This document shows positions 44,991 through 53,552 of a DNA stretch of 64,000 nucleotides, piece after piece. The position numbers and the translations under genes were made by a program. Position 1 is the first letter of the stretch, and each line of letters starts with the position of its first letter. This stretch comes from Terriglobia bacterium (lineage in GTDB: Bacteria; Acidobacteriota; Terriglobia; Bryobacterales; Bryobacteraceae). The notes under the pieces are model-generated. The model saw only the letters and a list, made by a program, of their open reading frames with translations. It did no database searches and was not told the DNA's origin. The stretch is from the NCBI GenBank assembly GCA_020073145.1, contig JAIQFS010000001.1, positions 1-64,000 of the forward strand. The letters are read 5' to 3'.

Positions 44991-47330
44991 ATGAACCCGT
45001 TTTCCGAATTCTCGGAATCCTCCCTGCAACTGCATTACTCGCGAAAGCCGGCGGTGGACGCAGTGGTTTCCCGCTTCCAATCCGCGCACCGGGATCCCGA
45101 ATCGCCGGTTCGGGCTATTCATCATCAGCCGGCCGTGGACGGAAGCTTCGCGGACATTCCCTCGAGCGTGGACGACCGCATGAAGCAGGCTCTGGCCCAG
45201 CGCGGCATCGCGCGCCTGTACTCGCACCAGGCGGACGCCTTCTCCGCGGTTCAACTCGGCCGGAACATTGTGGTGGTCACTCCCACCGCCAGCGGCAAAA
45301 CGCTGTGTTATAACCTGCCGGTGCTAAACCGGCTGCTTGCCGATCCGGGCGCTCGCGCGATGTACCTGTTTCCGACCAAGGCGCTGGCCGAAGACCAATT
45401 GCACGAGTTGCAGGGCGCGATCGAGGAAATGGGCTCGGAGATGCGCGCGTTCACCTATGACGGCGACACCCCGCAGGACGCGCGCAAAGCCGTCCGGCAG
45501 AGGGCCAACGTGGTTCTCACGAATCCCGACATGCTGCACAGCGGCATCCTGCCGCACCATACGCGCTGGGCCCGCTATTTCGAGAACCTCCGCTACGTAG
45601 TCATCGACGAGCTGCATTCCTACCGCGGCGTGTACGGGAGCCACCTGGCCAACCTGCTGCGGCGGCTGAAGCGTATCTGCGACTTTTACGGATCGACCCC
45701 GCAGTTCATCTGCTGCTCGGCCACCATCGCGAACCCGCGCGAGCTGGCCGAGGCGCTGACGGGCGTGCCGTTCGAGTTGATCGAACGCAACGGAGCGCCG
45801 CGCGGCGAAAAGTTTTTTATCTTTTACAACCCGCCGGTGGTCAACCGGCAGCTGGGGATCCGGCGCAGCTATATTCAGGAAACGCGGCGGGTGGCGCTGG
45901 AATTCATCGAGCGGGACCTGCAGACGCTGGTGTTCGCCAACAGCCGGCTGGCCACCGAGGTGCTGGTCACGTATCTCAAGGACGCCTGCGACCGCGGACC
46001 GGTGCCGAGCGAGACCGTGCGCGGCTACCGCGGCGGCTATCTGCCGCGAGAGCGGCGGGAGATCGAGCGGCGTCTGCGGGATGGCGAAATCCGCGCGATT
46101 GCGGCCACCAACGCGTTGGAATTGGGGATCGACATCGGCTCGCTCGACGCCGTGGTGATGGCGGGATATCCGGGCACCATCGCCTCCACCTGGCAGCGCG
46201 CCGGCCGGGCGGGGCGGAGGCAGGGCACGTCGGCGGCGGTCCTGGTGGCCTCGAGCGCGCCGCTGGATCAATTCGTGATCGAGCATCCGGACTACTTCTT
46301 TGGCGGCTCGCCCGAGCACGCGCACATTAATCCCGAGAACCTGGAAATCCTGCTGGCGCATTTGAAGTGCGCAGCGTTTGAGCTGCCGCTCCGCGATGGC
46401 GAAAAACTCGGTCCGCACGACATCGAAGCGCCCTGCCAGTTTCTGGAGGAGCGCGGATTCCTACATCACTCGGCGGGCGCCTGGCACTGGACCTCGGACA
46501 CCTATCCGGCCGATGCCACCAGTTTGCGCGCCGTCACCAGCGACAATTTCGTGGTGGTGGACATCACCGGCGAGCCGGCGGTGATCGCGGAAGTTTCGTT
46601 TTCGAGCGCGCTCACCACGCTGCACGAGAAGGCCATCTATCTGCACGAAGCCCGCCAGTATCATGTGGAGCGCTTCGATTACGAGGAGCGCAAGGCGTAC
46701 GTGCGGCGCGTGGACTGCGATTACTACACCGACGCCATCGACTACACCCAGGTCAAGACTCTAGAGGAAGCGGAAGGCGAGGCGCTGGCCGGCGCGCGCC
46801 GCGCCCATGGCGACGTGCGCGTGAACACGCAGATTGTGGGTTTCAAGAAGATCAAGTTCTACACCAATGAAAACGTGGGGGCGGGGAAGCTCTCAATGCC
46901 CGAGCAGGAGATGCACACCACGGCCTTCTGGCTGCACTTTCCAACCGAGTTCCTGGCGCGCTTCGGCGAATTCACCCCCACGGAAAAGCAAAGCGGCATC
47001 TCCGGCCTGGGCAATGCCCTCCGCACGGTGGCGGCGCTGCTGCTGATGTGCGACCCGCGCGATCTGGGCGTGGCGCTCAGCGAGGAAGTGACGGCTACCT
47101 TCGAGCCTAACCTGTATCTGTACGACACGTACCCCGGCGGCATCGGGCAGAGCGCCCCGCTCTACCGGCTGGCGCCGCAACTACTGCGGCAGACGGCCGA
47201 GCTGCTGGCCGGCTGCGGCTGCGAGGCGGGGTGCCCCTCCTGCGTCGGCCCCCCCGGCGAGATCGGCGAGCGCGGCAAGGAAGTGGCAGCGCGGATGCTG
47301 GCGGAGCTGAACGCGGCGGGAGGGAAATAG
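44991..47330 (+). CDS. DEAD/DEAH helicase with DUF1998 domain (MrfA/YprA-like)
   Basis: 779 codons. Superfamily 2 helicase motifs: Q-like LYSHQADAF, Walker A TPTASGKTLCYNLP, TPEDxRK-like region DTPQDARKAV, DELH (VIDELHSYRGVYG), SAT (CCSATIANP), and the second-domain motifs AATNALELGIDIGS and QRAGRAGRRQG. The C-terminal domain ends with four closely spaced cysteines (CGCEAGCPSC), the zinc site of DUF1998 proteins. Bacillus MrfA repairs mitomycin adducts, so a DNA-repair role is likely. Confidence 0.92.
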   Translation: MNPFSEFSESSLQLHYSRKPAVDAVVSRFQSAHRDPESPVRAIHHQPAVDGSFADIPSSVDDRMKQALAQRGIARLYSHQADAFSAVQLGRNIVVVTPTASGKTLCYNLPVLNRLLADPGARAMYLFPTKALAEDQLHELQGAIEEMGSEMRAFTYDGDTPQDARKAVRQRANVVLTNPDMLHSGILPHHTRWARYFENLRYVVIDELHSYRGVYGSHLANLLRRLKRICDFYGSTPQFICCSATIANPRELAEALTGVPFELIERNGAPRGEKFFIFYNPPVVNRQLGIRRSYIQETRRVALEFIERDLQTLVFANSRLATEVLVTYLKDACDRGPVPSETVRGYRGGYLPRERREIERRLRDGEIRAIAATNALELGIDIGSLDAVVMAGYPGTIASTWQRAGRAGRRQGTSAAVLVASSAPLDQFVIEHPDYFFGGSPEHAHINPENLEILLAHLKCAAFELPLRDGEKLGPHDIEAPCQFLEERGFLHHSAGAWHWTSDTYPADATSLRAVTSDNFVVVDITGEPAVIAEVSFSSALTTLHEKAIYLHEARQYHVERFDYEERKAYVRRVDCDYYTDAIDYTQVKTLEEAEGEALAGARRAHGDVRVNTQIVGFKKIKFYTNENVGAGKLSMPEQEMHTTAFWLHFPTEFLARFGEFTPTEKQSGISGLGNALRTVAALLLMCDPRDLGVALSEEVTATFEPNLYLYDTYPGGIGQSAPLYRLAPQLLRQTAELLAGCGCEAGCPSCVGPPGEIGERGKEVAARMLAELNAAGGK

Positions 47331-47340
47331 CAATCGCGAG

Positions 47341-47739
47341 CTACGTGGAAGCATCCATGGTTCGCAGGTCGTAGTCCTGGATGGCTGGATCGACGGTGAC
47401 GAGGGTCAGCCCTTCACACTGCGCTTGCGCCACGAGCATGCGGTCGAACGGGTCGGCATGAAATCGCGGCAACTGGCCGGCGGTTATGGCGTGCTCGAAA
47501 GTAACAGCGAGGGGCCGCACGCCCCAATCCTGGATGAGCCGCGGCACCCACTCATCCATGGGGTCTCTCATATCGAGGCGGCTGGATGCGGCCTTGATCG
47601 CAATTTCCCAAATGGAGACCGCGCTCACCAGGGGCCGCGCTGTTGGATCGAGCAGAATTTTCTTGGTGCGTGGTCCGAGCCGAGGACTTTTCTCGAGCCA
47701 CCAGATCAGGACGTGCGTGTCCAGCAGCAGGTTTGTCAC
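47341..47739 (-). CDS. PIN-domain toxin, VapC type
   Basis: 132 codons from GTG at 47739, overlapping the antitoxin stop as GTGA. PIN acidic residues are seen in LLLDTHVLIWWLE (Asp7), SAVSIWEIAIKA (Glu), DPFDRMLVAQA (Asp) and TLVTVDPAIQDY (Asp). They form a metal-dependent RNase site; VapC toxins usually cut tRNA or rRNA. It pairs with the Phd-type antitoxin encoded just upstream. Confidence 0.9.
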   Translation of the reverse strand: MTNLLLDTHVLIWWLEKSPRLGPRTKKILLDPTARPLVSAVSIWEIAIKAASSRLDMRDPMDEWVPRLIQDWGVRPLAVTFEHAITAGQLPRFHADPFDRMLVAQAQCEGLTLVTVDPAIQDYDLRTMDAST

Positions 47740-47972
47740 TCGATGCCAAAGTCCTTGAGGATCTCAGGGGGCAGAGGCGCATCAAAATCGTCGGAAGCGT
47801 GAATGCGGCCCTTGAGGATTCCGAAGGATTTCCGGAAGTCCGGTTTTTCGAGGGCCACCAGGCGTGCCACCGGCTTGCCGGCTTTGGCGAGGATGATCTC
47901 CTCGCCGGCGGCGGCTTCCTCCACCAGGCTGGAGAGGTGGGTTTTGGCTGCGTGGATATTCACCGTTTTCAT
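47736..47972 (-). CDS. Phd/YefM-type antitoxin
   Basis: 78 codons. The N-terminal DNA-binding fold is typical: VNIHAAKTHLSSLVEEAAAG, EEIILAKAGKPVARLV. The C-terminal tail (GILKGRIHASDDFDAPLPPE) should bind and mask the PIN toxin. Such antitoxins repress their own operon. A palindrome overlapping the start codon region (47972-47994) is the likely operator. Confidence 0.9.
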   Translation of the reverse strand: MKTVNIHAAKTHLSSLVEEAAAGEEIILAKAGKPVARLVALEKPDFRKSFGILKGRIHASDDFDAPLPPEILKDFGIE

Positions 47973-47994
47973 AAACTAGACTAAGTTTAGTTTA
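47972..47994. promoter_or_regulatory. Operator-like inverted repeat of the toxin-antitoxin operon
   Basis: TAAACTA (47972-47978) and TAGTTTA (47988-47994) form a perfect 7-bp inverted repeat with a 9-base spacer directly upstream of the antitoxin ATG. An inner ACTAA..TTAGT repeat overlaps it. Confidence 0.5.
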
Positions 47995-48129
47995 TCAGGT
48001 TTGGGATCCGCCGACGCCGCGTTCTGGCGGACCACCACAAAATTAGGTTACGCTCGGTTCATTCACTGCATCTGGACGTTCTTCAAACAGCTCTTGCGTG
48101 GATCGCTGCGAATACGGCGTAGGGCGTTG

Positions 48130-48291
48130 CGTATCCGGTGCCTCACGGGCGGACTTCAATGCGATGATTACACCACGGCGATCCGGCGGATCGGATCATT
48201 GTTGCGACTCAAGAAGGATGGGGCGCGTTTGCTGACCCGCGACCAGAAACTGATCGAATATGGACGCCGGCATCATGGGGCATTGGTCTGA
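48130..48291 (+). pseudogene. C-terminal remnant of a PIN-domain (VapC-like) gene
   Basis: The last about 35 codons read KKDGARLLTRDQKLIEYGRR followed by HHGALV. This is the usual closing helix-strand of VapC proteins (GA.LLTRD..L..YG...). CDDYTTAIRRIGSLLRL before it resembles the preceding helix. No PIN N-terminus or antitoxin is present upstream. It is a relic adjoining an intact toxin-antitoxin pair, pointing to turnover of such modules here. Confidence 0.45.
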
Positions 48292-48296
48292 GCGAT

Positions 48297-51200
48297 TTAG
48301 TGAAAGTCGTGCGACTCCGCCGTCGCGCCCTGCGGCAGCCCTTCAATGTGGCCGGCTTTCACCGAAATGACGCCGTCGAGGTTTTGCAAGATGCCTTCAA
48401 TGAGCAGGAAGGGCTCGCCCAGTACGGCGAACTTGTAGCGGTCGAACAGGGCGGGGGTGACGATGGCGTTCATGATCCCGGTTTCGTCTTCCATGCTGAG
48501 GAAGACGAAACCCTTGGCGGTGCCGGGGCGCTGGCGGACGATGACCGAGCCGGCTATCCGCACCAGGCGGCCGTCGGGGACAGAAGCCAAATCGCGGGCG
48601 CGGATGACGCGGAGCGCGTTCATTTCGTCGCGGCGCCAGGCCATGGGGTGGCGGCCGATGGTGAGCCCGGTGCCGCGGTAGTCGGCCCAGAGGCGCTCTT
48701 CGGTGTTCATGGGGGCGAGCGGGGAAGGCGCGTCCGTTTCTTCCAGAGGCGCGAGCAGCGGGCCCACCGGCAAAACCGCGCGCTGCGCCTGCCAGAGCGC
48801 GTCGCGGCGGTGGAGTTTGTCGAGCGAATTGAGCGCGCCGATTTCGGCCAGGCGGTTGATTTCGTCTTTGCGGAGTTCGGGGACGCGCAGGGCCAAGTCG
48901 TCCACGCTGGTGAAGGGGCGGGCGGCGCGGGCCGTCAGGATCGCGCGGGCGGATTCTTCGCGCAACCCTTTGGCGTAGCGGAGGCCGAGGCGGAGCCAGG
49001 GGCCGGGTTGTACTATCGTGCATGGCCAATCGGAACAGGTCACGTCCACCGGCAGCACGCGCAGACCGTGGCGCTGCGCGTCTTTGATCAGAATCGCGGG
49101 CGCATAAAATCCCATCGGCTGATTGTTCAGCATGGCGCACGTGAAGGCCGCCAGGTAGTGGCACTTCAGATAGGCGCTGGCGTAGGCCAGCAGCGCGAAA
49201 CTCGCGGCGTGTGATTCGGGAAAGCCATATAACGCGAACGAGGTGATGGAGCGGACGATATCTTCCTGCGCCTTGCCGGTGATGCCATTGCGCTCCATGC
49301 CGGCGCGCAGCTTTACTTCGATTTCGCCCATGCGCTTCTCCGAGCGCTTGAACCCCATGGCCCGTCGCAGTTCTTCGGCTTCGCCGCCCGTGAATCCGGC
49401 CGCGATCATGGCCATGCGCAGCAACTGCTCCTGGAACAGCGGCACGCCCAGCGTGCGCTGCAGCACCGGCTCCAGCGACGGGTGCAGACAGTCCGGCCGC
49501 TCCCGGCCCTGGCGGCGGTTCAGGTACGGGTGCACCATTTTGCCCACGATCGGCCCCGGCCGGATGAGGGCCACCTGCACCACAATGTCATAAAACCGGC
49601 GCGGCATCATACGCGGCAGCGACGACATCTGCGCGCGGCTCTCCACCTGGAACATGCCAATGGTGTCGGCTTTCTGCAGCGCCTGGAAGACCGCCGGATC
49701 GTCGGGCGGCAGGCGCGACAGGTCCACGGTTTCGCCATAGACTTGCGGAATCAGGTCCAGGCACTCTTCGATCACCGCCATCATGCCCAGGCCGAGCAGG
49801 TCGACTTTGATGATCCCCAGGTCGGCGCAATCTTCCTTGTCCCACTGCACCACCACGCGGCCGGGCATGGTGGCGGGCTCGAGCGGTACCACCGAATCGA
49901 GCGCGCCCTGGCAGATCACCATGCCGCCGGAATGCTGGCCGAGGTGGCGCGGCAGATCCTGGACCATGCGGTAGAGCTCGAAAAATTTGCGGACGCGCGG
50001 ATGGTGGATGTCGAAACCGGCTTCGCGGAACTGTTGTTCGGTGGTGTCCTTGGGATCTTTCCATTCCCACGAGTGCGCTAGACCGGCCAGTTTTTCCAGG
50101 GAGGTGATTTCGAAGCCCAGCGCTTTGCCCACTTCGCGGGCGGCGGAGCGGCCGCGATAGGTGATGACGTTGGCGGTCATGGCCGCGCCGAGCTTGCCGA
50201 AGCGCTGGTAGACATACTGGATGGCGCGCTCGCGCTGATCGCCGCTGGGGAGGTCGATGTCGATATCGGGCCATTCGCCGCGCTCTTCGGAAAGGAAGCG
50301 CTCGAAGAGCAGGTCCATGCCCACGGGATCGACCGCGGTGATTTCGAGCGCGTAACATACGGCGCTGTTGGCGGCCGAGCCGCGCCCTTGCGCCAGGATG
50401 CCGTTGTCCTTGCAGAAGCGCACAATGTCCCAGACGATCAGAAAGTAGCCGGGCAACGCCAGCTTTTCGATGAGTGCCAGCTCGCGCTCGATCTGGAGGC
50501 GCGCGCGGTCGTGATAGGGCCTGTAGCGGCGGCGGGCGCCTTCGTCCACACGCTGGCGGAGAAAGCTCATCTGCGTCTCGCCCGCGGGAACGGGATAGCG
50601 AGGAAATTCGTAGCCGAGATCGGCCAGGGTGAATTCCAGGCGCGAGGAGATTGCGAGCGTGTTCGCCAGAGCCTCGGGGAGGTCGGCGAACAGGCGCGCC
50701 ATCTGCGCGGGTGTTTTCACGTGGCGTTCGGAATTGCGCTCCAGGAGGCGGCCGGCGGTTTCAAGCGTCACGTGGTTGCGGATGCACGTGAAAATATCGA
50801 GCAGTTCGCGCTGGGGCGGAGTGGCGTAGGCCGCGCCGTTGGTGGCGACCAGCGGAATCCCCAGCCGCTGCGCGCGCTCCACGATCGCCTGATTGCGCGC
50901 CTCTTCTTCACGGTGGTAGTGGCGCTGCAGTTCAGCGTAGACGTGCTGTTTGCCGAAAATCTCGAGGAGGCGCTCATCCGGGTGGCGCGTGAGACAAATG
51001 ACCCCTTTGGAAAATTCCGCCAGCTCTTCCAGGGTGACCGCGCCTTCGCCTTTGGGGGCGCGCAGCTTCATGCGCGTGATCAGGCGGCACAGGTTGCGAT
51101 ACCCTTCGCGCGTTTCCGCCAGCAGCGGATAGGAAACTCCGTGGGTGCAGGTGATTTCCGAACCGATGTGCGCGCGGACCCCCGCCTTCTTCGCCGCCAT

Positions 51201-51359
51201 GTGAAACCGCGGCGCGCCGTAAACGCCGTTGCGGTCGACTAACGCCATGGCGGGCATGCCGAATTCGGCGCACGCGCCGGCCAGTTCCTCGGGGACGGAG
51301 GCGCCTTCCAGGAAGCTGAAGCCGGAGCGCGCATGCAGCTCGACATAGGTGTCAGTCAT
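48297..51359 (-). CDS. dnaE2: Error-prone DNA polymerase III alpha subunit, DnaE2/ImuC
   Basis: 1020 codons. The PHP domain opens with YVELHARSGFSFLEGASVPE. The palm has PDIDIDLPSGDQRERAIQYV with the catalytic aspartates, and the core shows GRGSAANSAVCYALEIT, QHSGGMVICQGAL and ADLGIIKVDLLGLGMM. A C-terminal OB fold (VRIAGSVIVRQRPGTAKGFV) ends the protein. It is shorter than replicative DnaE, as expected for DnaE2. It carries out translesion synthesis with ImuA and ImuB. Its ATG lies 8 bases inside the end of imuB. Confidence 0.95.
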   Translation of the reverse strand: MTDTYVELHARSGFSFLEGASVPEELAGACAEFGMPAMALVDRNGVYGAPRFHMAAKKAGVRAHIGSEITCTHGVSYPLLAETREGYRNLCRLITRMKLRAPKGEGAVTLEELAEFSKGVICLTRHPDERLLEIFGKQHVYAELQRHYHREEEARNQAIVERAQRLGIPLVATNGAAYATPPQRELLDIFTCIRNHVTLETAGRLLERNSERHVKTPAQMARLFADLPEALANTLAISSRLEFTLADLGYEFPRYPVPAGETQMSFLRQRVDEGARRRYRPYHDRARLQIERELALIEKLALPGYFLIVWDIVRFCKDNGILAQGRGSAANSAVCYALEITAVDPVGMDLLFERFLSEERGEWPDIDIDLPSGDQRERAIQYVYQRFGKLGAAMTANVITYRGRSAAREVGKALGFEITSLEKLAGLAHSWEWKDPKDTTEQQFREAGFDIHHPRVRKFFELYRMVQDLPRHLGQHSGGMVICQGALDSVVPLEPATMPGRVVVQWDKEDCADLGIIKVDLLGLGMMAVIEECLDLIPQVYGETVDLSRLPPDDPAVFQALQKADTIGMFQVESRAQMSSLPRMMPRRFYDIVVQVALIRPGPIVGKMVHPYLNRRQGRERPDCLHPSLEPVLQRTLGVPLFQEQLLRMAMIAAGFTGGEAEELRRAMGFKRSEKRMGEIEVKLRAGMERNGITGKAQEDIVRSITSFALYGFPESHAASFALLAYASAYLKCHYLAAFTCAMLNNQPMGFYAPAILIKDAQRHGLRVLPVDVTCSDWPCTIVQPGPWLRLGLRYAKGLREESARAILTARAARPFTSVDDLALRVPELRKDEINRLAEIGALNSLDKLHRRDALWQAQRAVLPVGPLLAPLEETDAPSPLAPMNTEERLWADYRGTGLTIGRHPMAWRRDEMNALRVIRARDLASVPDGRLVRIAGSVIVRQRPGTAKGFVFLSMEDETGIMNAIVTPALFDRYKFAVLGEPFLLIEGILQNLDGVISVKAGHIEGLPQGATAESHDFH

Positions 51360-52623
51360 AGCTGCCCTCGACGAACCAGCCGGGCGGCGCGCAATAAATG
51401 CGATACAGTGCGCCGTCGCTCAAGGCGATGTCCCACTCGTCGCGTTCCCAGGGATCGAGGGTCCACCAGTCGCCCGACGTGCGCCACGGGCCGGCCAGTT
51501 CGAGCACACGCCCGCGGACACCGTCGGCGGCTACGAAACTCGGCCGCCCGGAAGCGATCGAGACCCGCGCTGTGCGCGGCGGCCGGAAGACGCGCAGGGC
51601 GAGGCGCGTTCCCAGACAGCCGCCCTTTTTCGACGGCGGAGGGCGTTTTTCTGAGCGGGCCGTCGCACGAAAAAAGGCGTCTGTCTCCTTTTTGAACGCG
51701 CCTGGGCGGTGCGTATCGACCAGTTCGGGGGAGCCCACTTTTTCTTTCCCCACCATCGCCTGAATGCGCGCCAGCGTGAGCTCCAGCTTCACCGGTTCCG
51801 GAGCCAGGGGAACAAACAGCCCGCTCTGGGCCGCGCGCGGTTTCACCGGATTCGCTTCCAGCCGCACGTGCAGGACAGGGGCCGCCGGCGGATGCGCCGC
51901 CAGATCCAGCTGCAGTAGTTTCAAAAAAGCTCGCTGGTCGAGCGAAGGCGCCGGCAGCCGCAGGGTGCGCTCGTGGAAGGCGCGGGTTTCCAGTTGCAGC
52001 CGCAGCCGCAACTCATCGGTGGCGAGGCCGCGGGTGGCCAGCCGCGTGGTCAATCCGCCGAGCAGGCGCGCCAAGACAAACGCCAGCGGCTCGAGCAGTT
52101 CCACCGGGTATTCCATCTCGAGCTCGTCTGAGAAATGCAGCGGCTCTTCGAGCGCCACCAGCTTCCGCTCCACTTCGCCGCGCGCCAACTGGCGCAGGTG
52201 CAGGCCTTCGGGTCCGAGCCGCTCGGCAATGCCCAGCGGCGGCAGCGCGGCCAGGTCTTGCAAGCGGCGGATGCCCCAGCGCTCCAAAGTTTCCTGCAAT
52301 TCCGGCGAAGGCGCCAGCAGTCCCAGCGGGAGAGAACCCAGGAACTTGGCCTCGTCGCCCTGGGGGAGGACGCTCACTCCCGCGAACCCGCGCGCGGCGC
52401 AGAGGGCCGCATCGGGATTGGCGGCCAGCGCGAGATTGGCCTTCACCCCGGTCTGGCCGGCGCGCCGCAGGACGGCTGCGGCGATCTCCTGCACGGGTCC
52501 GAAGAGGCGCTCCAGACCGGCGGCGTCGAAGGTCACGGTATCGGGCGCGGCCTGCTCCACCACCGGCGAAAACTCGAACGCCAGCGCCCGCAAATTTCCG
52601 CGGCCGTGAAGAGACGCGAACAT
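51352..52623 (-). CDS. imuB: ImuB, catalytically inactive Y-family polymerase-like protein (short form)
   Basis: 423 codons. It starts MFASLHGRGNLRALAFEFSP, VVEQAAPDTVTFDAAGLERL, which corresponds to a point about 80-90 residues into a usual ImuB or DinB palm. The helix-hairpin-helix (LQETLERWGIRRLQDLAALP) and little finger follow, and the C-terminus ends with the ImuB-specific WWTLDPWERDEWDIALSDGA region that docks other cassette members. Only 3 bases separate it from imuA, so no missing N-terminus is hidden upstream. It serves as the beta-clamp-binding hub for DnaE2. Confidence 0.88.
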   Translation of the reverse strand: MFASLHGRGNLRALAFEFSPVVEQAAPDTVTFDAAGLERLFGPVQEIAAAVLRRAGQTGVKANLALAANPDAALCAARGFAGVSVLPQGDEAKFLGSLPLGLLAPSPELQETLERWGIRRLQDLAALPPLGIAERLGPEGLHLRQLARGEVERKLVALEEPLHFSDELEMEYPVELLEPLAFVLARLLGGLTTRLATRGLATDELRLRLQLETRAFHERTLRLPAPSLDQRAFLKLLQLDLAAHPPAAPVLHVRLEANPVKPRAAQSGLFVPLAPEPVKLELTLARIQAMVGKEKVGSPELVDTHRPGAFKKETDAFFRATARSEKRPPPSKKGGCLGTRLALRVFRPPRTARVSIASGRPSFVAADGVRGRVLELAGPWRTSGDWWTLDPWERDEWDIALSDGALYRIYCAPPGWFVEGSYD

Positions 52624-52626
52624 AGG

Positions 52627-53283
52627 CTACTCCAGCGCGGCGGCTTTGAAGCCAGCCGTGACTTCGCGGACCGGCTTGCGCCGCGACACGCGCACGTCTA
52701 TCCCGCGCAGCAGCGGCGTCCCGCCGGTCCACACCACGCGTTTGCGGGCGCATTCCAGCATCAGGGACGCGCAGGTCTTGGCGTTCGATTGCCGCGCCAC
52801 CGCGATCAGGACGGTGGGCGTGTGTTCCACTGCCCGCCGCAGCCGGAACCAGGAGGTGAGCGAGATACGGCGCGCCATGCGCGGCGGAGTATCGCCCAAA
52901 TCCATGGTGACCAGCCCAAACCCGCCGCCCTGGATCAGCAGGTCGGCCGCTTTCAGGGCGTGCTCGGCGTTGTGCCCGCAGCGGATCCACAGCAGACGCT
53001 CCAGGCACACTCCGGCGGCCGCGGCGGAGGCCGGGTCGAAGGAATCTTCGGCGTCCACCAGGGCGCACACCTCCTCGCGCACGGTGGCCGCGGCGAGAAT
53101 CGAAACCAGCAAACTCGTGCGCCCCGAAGAAGCCGGTCCGAAGATCTCCGTCAGGCAGCCGCGCGGCAGCCCGCCGGTGGCCGCATCCACTTCGGGAACC
53201 CCGGTCCGCACGGTTTCCGGCGACGGGCGGACCTGCCACTGAAGCACCGCTTCGAACTGCTTTTGGAGGACCGCCGCGCCCAT
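52627..53283 (-). CDS. imuA: ImuA, RecA-like protein of the mutagenesis cassette
   Basis: 218 codons from ATG at 53283. The RecA-like core is seen in VRTGVPEVDAATGGLPRGCL and TEIFGPASSGRTSLLVSILA, where the Walker A is GPASSGRTS, then FGLVTMDLGD as Walker B and a C-terminal basic region (VRVSRRKPVREVTAGF). ImuA, ImuB and DnaE2 form a damage-inducible mutasome replacing UmuDC. It is the first gene of the operon and has a CTGT-N11-ACAG inverted repeat upstream. Confidence 0.85.
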   Translation of the reverse strand: MGAAVLQKQFEAVLQWQVRPSPETVRTGVPEVDAATGGLPRGCLTEIFGPASSGRTSLLVSILAAATVREEVCALVDAEDSFDPASAAAAGVCLERLLWIRCGHNAEHALKAADLLIQGGGFGLVTMDLGDTPPRMARRISLTSWFRLRRAVEHTPTVLIAVARQSNAKTCASLMLECARKRVVWTGGTPLLRGIDVRVSRRKPVREVTAGFKAAALE

Positions 53284-53304
53284 TCGATTTCGCCTTTTAT
53301 TCGC

Positions 53305-53323
53305 CTGTACTATACTTTTACAG
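53305..53323. promoter_or_regulatory. Inverted repeat CTGT-N11-ACAG upstream of imuA
   Basis: CTGTA (from 53305) and TACAG-like ACAG (to 53323) flank an AT-rich centre, 22 bases upstream of the imuA ATG. The half-sites resemble LexA CTGT/ACAG but the spacing is 11 rather than 8. It may be a lineage-specific SOS operator or part of the promoter. Confidence 0.35.
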
Positions 53324-53552
53324 AATCCGGTGGCAGGTGTCAACTCCGAAACGAGTCTTGTGCCAATAGGCACAAGCCCGGCCCTTTTGCCCGTGACTTC
53401 TTACACAGCCCGCGTTGTCTGAAACCAGCAAAGTGCGACGCCGGGCCTGTTTCCGCCACGGAGCTCACCAAGGTTAGTCCGGCCCATGATTTGCCTGCAA
53501 ACTCTGGTTCTCCCGGCGAAAATGGAGGCGGTGATATCCGGAAGCCCCGAGT

